A stretch of DNA of 64,000 nucleotides. Origin: Phialocephala subalpina (taxonomy: Eukaryota; Ascomycota; Leotiomycetes; Helotiales; Mollisiaceae). The stretch covers positions 175,148 through 239,147 of the forward strand of contig FJOG01000027.1 of assembly GCA_900073065.1 (NCBI GenBank), read 5' to 3'. Made by a program: the position numbers and the translations under genes. Shown here in pieces: positions 1 through 10,230 of the stretch. Position 1 is the stretch's first letter; every line of letters starts with the position of its first letter. The notes beneath the pieces were generated by a model. That model had not been told where the DNA came from. It saw only the letters and a program-made list of their open reading frames with translations, and did not search any database.

Positions 1-51
1 CAGCATCGCATTAAAGACAGCCAAGTTCTGTGGCAAACTAGGATTATCCGT

Positions 52-1339
52 TTAAGCCAAGGTAAGTCTCACACCATAGCATAGGGAATCTGCCGCGAGG
101 CCAGGTGGTTGCTTCCGTGCCAGGAACCGGTTCTTTGAAGCCGTCGGGTAAAACGGTAGTATTGCAACCCGAGAGGCGGCCATGATGATTCTGGTCCAAG
201 CCCAGTCAGAGCAGTGCTTATCGCAGTGGTAAAAGCCGCAGCCGATCACCATGCACCCTCCTCCATGCTTCTGACCGAGGTGATAGCCTCGACCACACTT
301 GCAACTCTTATCTGGACATTCCCGGCTCTTGTGGTCGAAGGTGCCGCACATGCAGCATCAAACTGGGCATTGCATAGCCTTGTGTTATTGCTGGCATGGT
401 GGATAGAGACAGATCTCGGTGCATTCGTGTATGGGGTGGCGCGGGAACTGCTTGCACCTACGGAATCTTGCATGTGCACCCAGATATTGTGTGGTATAGA
501 TGACCGCATTTCCCACATGTTTGTTGACATTGAGACTCGTCGTGATCTTGTTCGCCGCAGTTGATGCACTGATCGGGATCGAGAGGAAGTCCGGTGATGT
601 CGTGGGGGAACAAGTCCATGTTGTCCTTGCAAAAATCGGTAGGCATTGCGTTGCCGACGGGCTTGTCATTCGAAGAAGACGTCGGATAGTTGGTCGGGTG
701 TTGTAGTCTTCCGAATTGGTCTGTATCTCCGGTTTCCTCTACTCCTTCCATCGCATCGGCAAGCTTTTGCGGTGGCCGCAAACCCCCGAAGATGTCAGAG
801 TCAACTTGAGGTCGCTTTGGGCCTCCGAAGATATCAGAGCTAGCTTGGGGTTGCTTCAGACCTCCGAAGATGTCGGTATCTGCAGTGTCTGTCGAAGGGC
901 GAGGAATACCCCACTCAAATACGGGGCCACCTCCGAGAAGAGGGGCAACAGGTGCAGCAGGCGCATGTCGAGGTCGAGTCGGTGCATTTGAATGATCAAG
1001 TGACTTTCGAGATTCGCGTCGCAGCTCAGCTTTAGAGGTTCGAACGGTCGGCGGTCTAGTGCTAGCGACACTGCTCAAGTTGGAGCAGAGATCGTCATCG
1101 TGATCGTCGGGTTTAGCCCTAGAAGTCGGAACGGGAGCGCGTCGCGGTAAGGTTAAGCGTCCTACTCGCGAGTCAACTCCCTTCCCTGACTTTGCGTCGT
1201 CGAGCTCGCGTCCGTCGGGAGTTTTGGGTGGGACGAATGCGTTTCGGGTCCATTGCCGTGTCTTCACTGGGTGATAGGGTGGTGAAGATATGTTGTGTTG
1301 GGTGGTGTTGTTGGGGAATGAGGCAGAGTTTGTGGTCAA
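52..1339 (-). pseudogene. CCHC zinc-knuckle protein, decayed by one frameshift and two stops
   Basis: The open N-terminal part (1339 down to 458) is basic and Ser/Pro-rich. Around residues 155-200 it has a degenerate ~13-residue tandem repeat, seen as DIFGGLKQPQ, DIFGGPKRPQ, DIFGGLRPPQ and DQFGRLQHP. It then enters knuckles of the C-x2-C-x4-H-x4-C type (CINCGEQDHDESQC, CGKCGHLYHTISGC) and stops at about 460. The array continues in the next frame (CKQFPRHPIHEC, later CCMCGTFDHKSREC and CKCGRGYHLGQKH), interrupted by TAA at 385-387 and TGA at 358-360. No GT..AG pair I tried restores one frame. Both stops could come from CAA and CGA by C-to-T change, as RIP would do, but the frameshift is independent. 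Zinc knuckles bind RNA or single-stranded DNA; no specific function can be assigned. An unrecognised intron or a sequencing error is the alternative. Confidence 0.5.
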
Positions 1340-1830
1340 GGTGAGTGAGTGGTGGAGCTCGCTGTTGCCCCCTCCATCCGATATCGCTAACCTTACAGTA
1401 GCCTTGTCGCGCGCTCAGCGCAGCCGCACACCGCTAGATTTACTTTTTTCCGACCAAACTCCTGCTCATACTCGTACTTATACTTGTACTCACTACACTA
1501 TTACCTTCGCTGGATTGATCGAATGCCCATGCCAATTGCGAAGTTTCAGTGCCAGTGTCAATGAACTCTCGAAGCACCTCCCGAACCCTCAGACCAAATG
1601 TGGCAATGACGCCTCAGAAAAGGAAAGCTACCACTTGCAGCACCTTTCCACTAGACACACGAAAAGGGCTTCCTACACAGCAGTATAGAATAGCTCAATT
1701 GGATCGTCGACTACTAGTAGAACCTAACTTCAGCTCTGATGTGTTTACGTAGGCCGAAGGATCCTTCTAGTGGTATGTGTCAAGCGACCATATAGTGCTC
1801 CCTCGCTGACATGGACACAAAAGGTACTAA

Positions 1831-2690
1831 ATGTGTGGTGGAAAAGCCGACGAGCGTCCACCGCCAGCATCTATCCCAGTCGAACTACCCCCTCGACGTC
1901 CAGCAGCTCAAGCTAACACTCCTCGTCCTCCTTCAGCCAGGCCCAAGGCTGATCGGCCTACAACAAAACACCATCGACCCTCTACACGCGATCAATCTGC
2001 GACTACACACCGCAGAGAACGTGCACAGACTTCGGCTGGTCCTTCGAAAGCCCCTCAGTCAGCGCATAAGCATCGGCCAGGAACTTCCACGAGTAAACCA
2101 AATCCAAGAACAGCCGGAGGAGAGCGTCACAGATCATCGCAACACCACAAAGAGCGGCAGAAGTCCAAATTCACAGGGAATGAAGAGATCATCGAAGATA
2201 ACGCTATAATCGAACTTGTACGGCAAATTGCCGCTTTCATCGAGCAGCATGCTCATACCTTTTACCCGATTGACAACAATGGGTGGAAGGAGAATGGGGC
2301 TGAACTCAACGACCCTCGGACCCGGCATGCTGCGATCCGTCGATACATCGCGCATATCATTATAGACTCTATCGTTTTTGATACTGAGACCAGGTATAAT
2401 ATGAATGCCCAATAAATGAATCATGTAGCTAATGACAATAAAGGCCAGACTTGGAGTTAATAGCAAACAATATATGCAACTATTTGGACGTGTATACTAG
2501 TGATAAGAAAGTGGTTGCTCATCTTTTCCAGATCTGCGAGCTTGCGGACGATCTACGGGAAGCTATTGACTCCCACCCTGATACCTGGAGGTTCGAATCA
2601 TGGGATAGATTTGGATATATTGTGATGCTTCCAGAACTCCGAAGGAATGGACAAGCGGTTTTGGGAAGCCAAAGAGTCAAAAACATCTAG
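1831..2690 (+). CDS. Hypothetical protein with low-complexity N-terminus, probably two exons or broken
   Basis: The first open frame (1831-2415) starts with about 110 residues rich in Pro, Arg, Ser and Thr. It ends in a folded-looking segment containing IIELVRQIAAFIEQHAHTFY and HAAIRRYIAHIIIDSI. A second open frame (2451-2690) continues in the same style with VAHLFQICELADDLREAI and reads well as a C-terminal helical part. The obvious intron, GT at 2394 to AG at 2448 with GCTAAT inside, puts the two frames out of register by one base. So either another splice site is used or the gene carries an indel. I do not recognise the family. The neighbour at 52-1339 is decayed, which makes decay here plausible too. 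Confidence 0.4.
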
Positions 2691-3109
2691 AATAATTCCA
2701 TTTGTGACACTAATCACACACCATCTTTCATCTCCTAGACAAGGAAAAGACCTGCCTCCCCACCTCTCACAAAAATGACATTTACTTCCGTGTATGACAA
2801 CTGCCACGTAACTCGGAGTCACCGCCTCGCCTTGCAAAGTTGGAACTACATCACAATAGCAGCGGCAGCTGCTTTCTTATACCTCCATTCACGCAAGGCT
2901 ACGAACAAGCACAATTTGCCCCTGCGGCACAACCGAGTGGGCCGTAACCTTAACTAGGCTCAAGCCATGAATCCTATAATTTCCAGTCCTGCATCTTCCA
3001 CACCGAGATCCCTGTCTCGTGCATCTAGGCACCAGCAATGTCTCATCATTCATGCATGTGTGCCTCCCAACGCCCCTTTAGGCTCTGTGAGGGAGATGTT
3101 CATAGGCCA

Positions 3110-3128
3110 GATGAGATGAGATGAGATG
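3110..3128 (+). repeat. ATGAG microsatellite, about four units
   Basis: Three exact ATGAG units followed by one imperfect unit (ATGGG). Short simple-sequence repeat with no further meaning visible. Confidence 0.6.
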
Positions 3129-3438
3129 GGGCAGGAATGGAAATTGACCATATCGGGATACAGCGCTGTACCACGTCGGTTATCACCGGCGTTATGCTTC
3201 CCTTCGATTCGAAAAAGAGGCTGATACTAGTACGTGGCAGAAATGCGGTGCTCCATGGATAGATAAATGAGATCAGTGAATAAAGTAAGGAATAAGAGCC
3301 GCTTGTGCTACATTACTTTCGCCCTGAGGTCGGATGGAGACAAGGTCAACGTCGTTGGGAAGGGTTCCCGAGTCATGTAAGCAGAGTTGTCAGTAGTCTG
3401 GTTCTCAGTTGCACACACTGTAGAACGGACATTTGGCT

Positions 3439-3480
3439 TCAAACCGCAGGGTAAGGAGCCTGTACTATACTGCGGTTTGA
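3439..3480. repeat. Perfect 11-bp inverted repeat
   Basis: TCAAACCGCAG at 3439-3449 is the exact reverse complement of CTGCGGTTTGA at 3470-3480, with a 20-nt spacer. It could fold as a hairpin or be the end of a small DNA transposon. It lies about 180 bp from the start of a RIP-mutated tract. Confidence 0.6.
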
Positions 3481-3482
3481 GG

Positions 3483-3499
3483 GGGATCTACTAGATCCC
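3483..3499. repeat. 17-bp perfect palindrome
   Basis: GGGATCTA at 3483-3490 and TAGATCCC at 3492-3499 are exact reverse complements around a single C. It directly follows the 11-bp inverted repeat, so four complementary arms lie within 61 bp. It may be a protein-binding site or a transposon remnant. Confidence 0.55.
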
Positions 3500-3657
3500 T
3501 ACTACATACACTGCTATTTATGCTGAAGTGCGAGCTACTAGGACAAATTAGGTAAGAATTGGGCCAATCAAGCAAATTTTTAACCTAAACAGGCAACGGT
3601 GTTCGGAGCTTTGGTTTACCCGCTCCGAAAGGTCCTTTTTAGGTAAGCAAGTTTAAG

Positions 3658-4345
3658 TCGGGTAGAAAACAAATAAGATGGATCACTAAAAAGTTCGAAT
3701 CAAAGAGTAAAATAAAATAAAATAAAATTGATTATTAAAACTTTAAAAAAAAATATTCGAGTAATTATTATAAAGAAGTAAACTTCTTAAAGTTAATTCT
3801 AATATTTACGAATTATATAAAAAGTTATTTAAAGAATTAAGAATATAAAATATTAAATTTTCTAATATATCTTTAATTAAATTATATAATATATTGTTTT
3901 ATTATATTATTTAACTTTTAAAACTCGATTAATAATATTAAATTAAAAGCGAATATATTATATATAATAATATTTTATAATAAAATATTTCGAAATAATT
4001 ATTTAATTAATAAAAAATATTTAAAATTCTTATAATTAATAATATTCAAATAATATTTTTATTTCGAAATAATTATTTAAATAAAATTTTTATTTTATTA
4101 TATTAATAATTAGTAATTTTATTAGTATTATTACTTCGAATTAAATTTAATTAAAATTATATAAAAGGTTTTAGTTTTTATTTTTAATTCTTTAAGTAAT
4201 TTTTATATAATTCGCAAATATATAAAATATATTCCAAATTATATTCTTTTATAATATATATTCTCATTCTTATATTATATTAATATAATTTAGTAATAAT
4301 ATCTTATAAAATACAAATCATCAAATTAACTATTCTCATTATCCT
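3658..4345. repeat. AT-rich RIP relic
   Basis: Almost pure A/T with scattered TTCGA/TCGAA. CpA and TpG are nearly absent while CpG survives, as expected after RIP of a repeat. No frame or terminal repeat can be recognised, so the original element is unknown. Confidence 0.7.
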
Positions 4346-4364
4346 CGTTGATAACGCAAATATC

Positions 4365-6749
4365 TCACTCCTTCCTAATCTCATCAATCAAATATGCCTT
4401 CGTTCTACAAGACTCCACAATACCCTTCATCCAGCTCCCAAGCTGAAGATTATGGCTATCCGCGAGATGAAGCAGGAATTGCTCTGGTCGGTAAAATCTC
4501 AAATCAGGATTGCATCTATCAAAGTTATGCTTGGATTTGAGATGCCTGACGCGGTAATCCCAGTCCGCGAGGTCGGAGTCAGAATCGCTGCCGGACCAGA
4601 GATCTGAGGAGTCGCCGCAATATGGACATAGGTCTGTGGATGACCGTGAAGAAGATGATATCTCGGGGAATAAGTATAAATGTAGGGGGCCGGTTGGCAG
4701 ATGCGCGGCGGCTCGGATGTCAGCCTCTGTTGGACAGAGCCATACATTATGAGGTGAATGCCACAGTTCCTCGTGGCGTTCAGCATCCCTCTTGCTCTCG
4801 AAATACAATTGGCAGTAGTTACAATACTCTTGCTCGTGTAACGTAGGATTTCTAGTAAAGAATTTTTGTTAGCAAAATTAATATCGAGAGAAAAGGAGTG
4901 TTACCGTTCAACGTGGCTTAACTGTTGGACTTGAAGAGTATGTAATGCCCCTCCATACATTTCCAAAGGAGAGAACCAGGTAATAGGAGCTCCGGTATTC
5001 TTGTCAATAGGACAAGATGGTACAAGTAAATTCCAGGAGGACATAGAATCTCCCTTTTTGAAATGCTCGCTAAGATGTTCCCCCCGTTGTGTCCATGTTG
5101 CCATTGTTTCGTCACAAAATCCGCAGAACCAGTGCCATTTATCATCAGCTGGAGAAGATGACCAGTTTTCTGTCCGTACATTCATGTTGTCTTGACCATG
5201 AAAAATCTGAAGATGAAATTCAAAGTCCTGCTTGCATCGATATGTCCGATCCTCCACATTCTTTTTCAAGCAACGCTTAACTTTATGCTGTGCACAATGC
5301 TCCGCGTCTAGATCAACAGCAAGGCAAAATACACAAACTTCTGTCCCGTCGTCCGCCTCCTCGATAGGGCCTTTCGGCATACATACCCAGAACCTCTGGG
5401 CAAGAAAATGTTGTAACATTTCATGCGTCGCCCACTCCTCCTGTGAATCAAACCGTTTCAGGCAGAATAGACAGTGAAAAGAGACAGGTCTATTGACAGA
5501 ATCGCTTTCTAGACTCCGTAGCGTTGAGCTATATGAAAGGTTGTGTGCTGTGTCGTGGATTTTCTCGAAGCAAATTTCTTGCGATTCGGAACTGTAGGAA
5601 GGTGAGGTGATCGACTTGCCCAAGTGAAAAGATTCCGGGGATGCTGCTCGGCTAGACTCCACACCAAGATCTAAAGCGATCGTACGGCTAGAGTGAGATG
5701 CATGCTCAGTACGAAAATGGCATGGCTCCGGCAAGACGGTCGAGGAGCTTATGACAGAAGACTCATCGCTCACCGTGTCATCCTCCGCGATAGGAACAGA
5801 CTCTTCCTCAAGCGAGGCGAGTGGATCTTGTCTCAAAAGTGCCTCTTCATCAACTTCAGGCTTGGGCTCCTCTTCCAAAATGATCGTTGCCTCACTTCTG
5901 AGACTAACCGTCAATAGTTTACTTCGTCGCGACTTTAAGACCCATGTCTCCAAGCGACCGATTTTCTTTGCTCCTCCCAGGTTATGATATGGATGTATCC
6001 CCAGCGACTCTAGCCAAGGCATGTCGTCTGTGCCAGGTTCAATCCGGGTTTCGTCCGACGAGCAACCGAGCCCCTGCACCGCATCACCTTCGCCTCCTTG
6101 ATATAAGCAATGTCGGATATTTTGCTCGCAGTTCCAGCAAGATGGTTTAACTCTATCGCAACTAAGACTGTGTTCTCGACAGTATTGACAACTACATCAG
6201 AATTTGGTCAGTCAATGTTACGTTCTCGGGTACCTATTTTTGGATTCTTGTAACTTACCCCGAGTCCAATCGGACACTCTTCAGAAGATATAATTCTTCC
6301 CCAATCGAATCTCTAAGTGGTCCTGCTCCGCATTCAGCCTCTCTTGATTGGGATTCTAGGCCCACGTTCGCTTCTCCAGAACCTGAAACGATCCCAGAAG
6401 TGTCCCGATGGACATTTTGCTGGCAGAGAGGATGCGAACCACGCAACACCAGCTGGCCAAGCGTAACTTTATGTGTTGTACTTGTTGACAACGCGGCAGG
6501 ACACTTCGTATCGCTGATTGAAGTAGCTGAGCTTGCTGTTCGGGCATGGCTACTAAATAAAGAGGTCGAGCTACTCGACAGAGCCCGACCACCAGCCAAA
6601 TATGCCCAACTCTGCGACGATGTGCTGCTGGATTCGACCACTCTTGAGACATCGTTTTTTCGGTGAAGAACGATGGCGTAAAATTCCCTGAGCTCCTCAG
6701 GAGACCGCAGCTTCGGCGAGGAGAATTCCCAAACCAACGCCATAGTCAA
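4365..6749 (-). CDS. Protein with a Zn2Cys6-like motif and C2H2-like zinc fingers
   Basis: Three exons: 6749-6259, 6191-4905 and 4851-4365, joined by introns with GTAAGT and GTAACA donors; the second has a GCTAAC branch site. The joins keep one frame of about 754 residues. Exon 1 starts with a conserved-looking block (WEFSSPKLRSPEELREFYAI). Exon 2 opens with CQYCREHSLSCD and PSCWNCEQNIRHC, spacing C-x2-C-x6-C-x5-C-x2-C-x6-C, the Zn2Cys6 pattern. Later parts hold finger-like pairs: FHCLFCLKRFDSQEEWATHE, HWFCGFCDETMATW and YCNYCQLYFESKRDAERHE, the last assembled across the second splice. A Ser-rich acidic linker separates them. A nuclear regulator is the natural reading, but fungal proteins with such degenerate fingers also occur beside NLR-like genes. 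The opposite-strand neighbour starts 437 bp away and resembles an NLR N-terminus. Function is unknown. Confidence 0.7.
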
Positions 6750-7186
6750 CGGATATCCGCACTTCCAAAACTCGAGTCAGTGATAATGGCATATCTCTGT
6801 ATTAACCGTGCGAAAACAATTAATCTCGCTGTTTAAATGATGGAAAAACAAGAAATCTTGAAAGGCAAACGCATATGGCTACAATCGCACTAATAGAGGA
6901 AATTTTCTACCTTAAGATGAGGTGGTGGGGGAATGTGTCGTGGGCAGAATGCAGCATTTCGTGTACAGCGCCGAATGGGTCGCCACGTACACGTGCCGCG
7001 CAAAATCTCGAGCGACCCCCGTCGCGTTTCGCCCTGCTTTTTAGATGGCTTCAGGCATCTGAATCATTGATTGTCAGCTGGCAGGCAAGTAATTAGTGTC
7101 CATTGTAACTGAGGCGATGCGGCTGGGACATAAGTACTTGAAATTCCTCGCATGTTGCACAGAGAACTCAACCCCAACACATCGAT
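6750..7186. promoter_or_regulatory. Shared divergent promoter region
   Basis: 437 bp between two divergent starts. The right half has a run of CACGT/GTCGC-type motifs (around 6980-7030). No binding site can be named with confidence. Confidence 0.35.
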
Positions 7187-7879
7187 ATGATGCTTAGCGA
7201 CGCCTTGTCTATTTTTTCGTTGATCGTCGAGCTCGTCACACTCGGCGGGAAGCTCGAGGCGGCAGTTGAGCAGATTAAAGTCTACAAGAAGTATCTTACT
7301 CTAGCGACCGAACTTTTTAAAAGTGTTGAATTGTCAGCTTCACGATGTTACCTTACACGACAGACGGCCGAGTCGTTTAATAGCCAACTACAGCGGATCA
7401 AGTTAGAATTGGAGGCGGCCGAGCGGGCGGTGAGCCGGATGTCACATGATGAGACTGGCCAACTTCGACTTGGGCCAAGAGCTGCTGTGGCTTGGTTGCT
7501 CACCTACAAAGATGTCGCGAATGACCATCGAGAGACGCTTAAGCTCTGTTGTCAGATGCTATCCGCGATGCAACAGACTTTGCACTTAAGACGAAACGAC
7601 ACACCATCGGAAGAGCAGAAATACTTTGCTAAGGCTGAGGACCAGCTGTTGACAACGTTGCTGCTGCAAGTGGAGAGTAATTCAACTCAGTATTCAGGAA
7701 ATGGGGCACACATGTCCGGATGTGTGGCGTTAATGGCCGCGATTCCGTATCGTCTTGACCGGTTTGTTTTCCTATTATTTCGAAAGAGTAGCAATGATCT
7801 AATCCTGTACCTTTCCACAGATCTACCTCACTGTCTTCGCTTGAGACTACATTGTCTCAAAACGACAAATGGTGAATAA
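7187..7879 (+). CDS. Small helical protein resembling fungal STAND N-terminal domains
   Basis: Open frame of 230 residues. The first 170 are helical with a heptad-like segment (NSQLQRIKLELEAAERAVSR). The start (LSDALSIFSLIVELVTLGGK) resembles the fungal N-terminal domain found in front of STAND/NLR proteins and in stand-alone proteins. The last 60 residues look less like protein and may hide an intron from about 7676, where GTAATT follows GAGA. It is divergent from the zinc-finger gene at 4365-6749, which suggests co-expression. If the domain call is right, it would act in self/non-self or stress signalling; this is inference from a weak resemblance. Confidence 0.5.
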   Translation: MMLSDALSIFSLIVELVTLGGKLEAAVEQIKVYKKYLTLATELFKSVELSASRCYLTRQTAESFNSQLQRIKLELEAAERAVSRMSHDETGQLRLGPRAAVAWLLTYKDVANDHRETLKLCCQMLSAMQQTLHLRRNDTPSEEQKYFAKAEDQLLTTLLLQVESNSTQYSGNGAHMSGCVALMAAIPYRLDRFVFLLFRKSSNDLILYLSTDLPHCLRLRLHCLKTTNGE

Positions 7880-8456
7880 ACTTACGTTTGGAATCAAAAC
7901 GAGAAAGATGCGTTAGGGGAGTTGATGTCGGGGGTCATATATTGGGAGGAAAGGATATCATCGATAATATTATTACTTTCATTGATCAAACCTTACTAGG
8001 TCTCTTCACTGGTATATAGATCATCCACTGTGGGATTTTGTAGACGATTTGGGTAAAGGCAATGCCCTTGCTCAGTAGCATTGTCGTAGACCGGAGTAAG
8101 CTCGACTACGTCTGACCCAATAATCTTCAAGCCGGCATCCGAAAAACGATTGATGATTTGCAGTAGCTTTAAGTGCTATTAGCAATACTTTTCGAAGAGA
8201 TATCCAACAACAATATTCAATATGTAATGCTATCTCACCCCTTTTCCTTAACAAATCTTGCAAATGATTCATTTTGTGCGCTCAATACTCGATCTCCTCG
8301 TGTTATACTGCCAGCTCTATCGAGAAAGGCTGAGAAGGTTACAATCTTAGGATTCAGTAATAAAACAAGATTTTAGGACCATCAAATTTCGGCGATTGCA
8401 AAGCTACTCCGTCATATTCATCACCACCATATAGCTTAAATCCAATATCAAGGGCC
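7880..8456. other. Intergenic, nothing recognised
   Basis: Mildly AT-rich spacer with stop codons in all frames. No RNA gene or repeat seen. Confidence 0.5.
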
Positions 8457-9068
8457 CTAATACTCAATCGTGATCCTATGTCCCTTAGCCTTTCCCGCCT
8501 TCGGCACCGAAATACTCAAAATACCATTCTCCATACTAGCATTCACTTTCTCCTGATCCACACCAGTCGGGAAATTGAAAGTCCTCATAAAGTCCCCAAC
8601 ACTTCTCTCAAACACCCAATATCCATCGCTTGTTTCCCCCTTCTATTCTTTCTTAGATTCTTTCTGGTAGCCTTTACCCGCGTTGGCGACCATACCGGCA
8701 TTATGAATGCCTTCGAGCATACCGGCAGGTGGAGTGCCAGAGGTGTAAGTACGCTTGGAGTGCTCATGGATTGTCATTGTCTGGGTATATTCATATTAGT
8801 CCAATGTACTGCGGCGTACCGATGATCCGTATGTCACTTACTCGAGGACCAGAAAACTCGGTCTCGATGTCCTTGGGCTCAACACCAGGGAGCTCACCAT
8901 AAAGACTGTAAAAGTCCTTATGCTCTGGCATATCGAATCTTAGCTTGAAACTGTCGAGATCTTGCATCCCAGGCAGGTTGCGAGTGTAGTTATCGAAGCC
9001 GCAAGGAAACGGAAGAATGGAGTGAAAAACGTGTCGAAGTTCCAGAATGAACGAGGCATGAAAAACAT
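8457..9068 (-). pseudogene. Small heat-shock protein (Hsp20/alpha-crystallin), broken copy
   Basis: Read on the minus strand, the gene starts MFFMPRSFWNFDTFFTPFFR. It is then frameshifted near 8995-9004, inside what should be the next FDNYTRN segment. The alpha-crystallin domain follows (FDMPEHKDFYSLYGELPGVE, DIETEFSGPR), a 61-nt intron at 8781-8841 (GTAAGT..CAG), then TMTIHEHSKRTY. An in-frame TAG lies at 8643-8645. Beyond it the frame continues cleanly through FMRTFNFPTGVDQEKVNAS, NGILSISVPKAGKAKGHRI and a normal stop at 8457-8459. Hsp20 proteins are oligomeric holdases in the cytosol; this copy could make only fragments. The stop may come from CAG by C-to-T change, consistent with light RIP. 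A sequencing error would not easily give both lesions. Confidence 0.8.
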
Positions 9069-10230
9069 TTTGATTTTACGATAGTGATCCTTGTTTGAAG
9101 GTGCACTTCACGCGCTTTGGGTTATTGTGAGGGAGGTTTATTTTGAGTTTATGATTTGGAGCAAAGGCAGGATACAGCGAAATTGTCACATATATGTGCT
9201 TAATTTAGTCATTAGAAGATCATACAATTGTCATGAATTTTCTTGATGAAACGCGAGACTGTTCCTCTAGAAGCTTCTTGACTCATAAGTATGCTGGAGG
9301 AAAATTTGCGATATTAGTCTTGGAAACGCTGCAGCATCTGATAGCAGGAATTGGCGCATCCAGAAACCTAGAAGATGCGTCGAAATTGCGAGGAAGATGA
9401 CGAAAGTCGAGGCAGCGTGGTGTGAGACATCAGACAATTCAACCCAACATCAGAAAGTTCCTTCTTTATTCAGACTATTTGAGACTCCTCCTGGTGAGTA
9501 AGGATGATGAGCCTCAATAGTCACCTTATCAATCACACACGCCACCGTCTGTCCACAGTCACTTGAATGGACATAGTTGATACACTTGACCCTCTCTCTG
9601 TACCTGGAACGTCGCATCTGCAGGGTAAAGCTCTGCCGAAATTGTCGGCAGCTAATCATAACCAACTTTATGATTCACGTTCACGGCACGCACAGAGCCC
9701 CTGGAGGTTAAGCGAATAGCTTAACGGGAGGCAGACCTCCTCTCTTTTCTACTCGCTATTTTACGTTTCGATATCCACTTAGGCAATACTACTTAGGGTT
9801 ATTTCTCGCTGGCATAGTTCACTTTGTGTTCTCCTCGCTCAACATGATCCTTGTTTTTCTTGTTTTTCCCCCCTAGCCTTGGCAAGTGAGGATGCTCAAC
9901 GCGGGAGTCTGCGGCACTTAGTAATCCGGGCACCATGGGGCTTGCAGCTCAGCCTATGCAAGGCTGACAACTCGCCCTTTAATTTGACGACTTGCTTATC
10001 CGAGATGCAATTGCTGGCAATTGCTTGGCCGAACCCAATCAGGTTCCATTTCACAGTTCAGCTGAAGCAGTCGGCCGCTTCAGCTGTCAGTTATGTTTCC
10101 GAATCACCAAATGCCAACTCATGTGCAGATCGTATCTGACATTGTGGTTATATAGATGCCCCTGATCGGCTTGGACTTGAAGTTCAACTTTAGCGGTCAG
10201 ACAATCTTGCACCACACTATATCCGACGCC
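9069..10230. other. Intergenic, upstream region of the GH55 gene
   Basis: No supported gene. The last 90 bp contain GGTTATATAG (about 10146-10155), a plausible TATA element for the gene starting at 10231. Confidence 0.4.

Larger units (their letters stand above)
2691..3657. other. Intergenic DNA of normal base composition
   Basis: No supported gene. It holds a short ATGAG pentanucleotide run and two adjacent inverted repeats, listed separately. Short open frames here lack codon structure or neighbouring exons. Confidence 0.6.
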
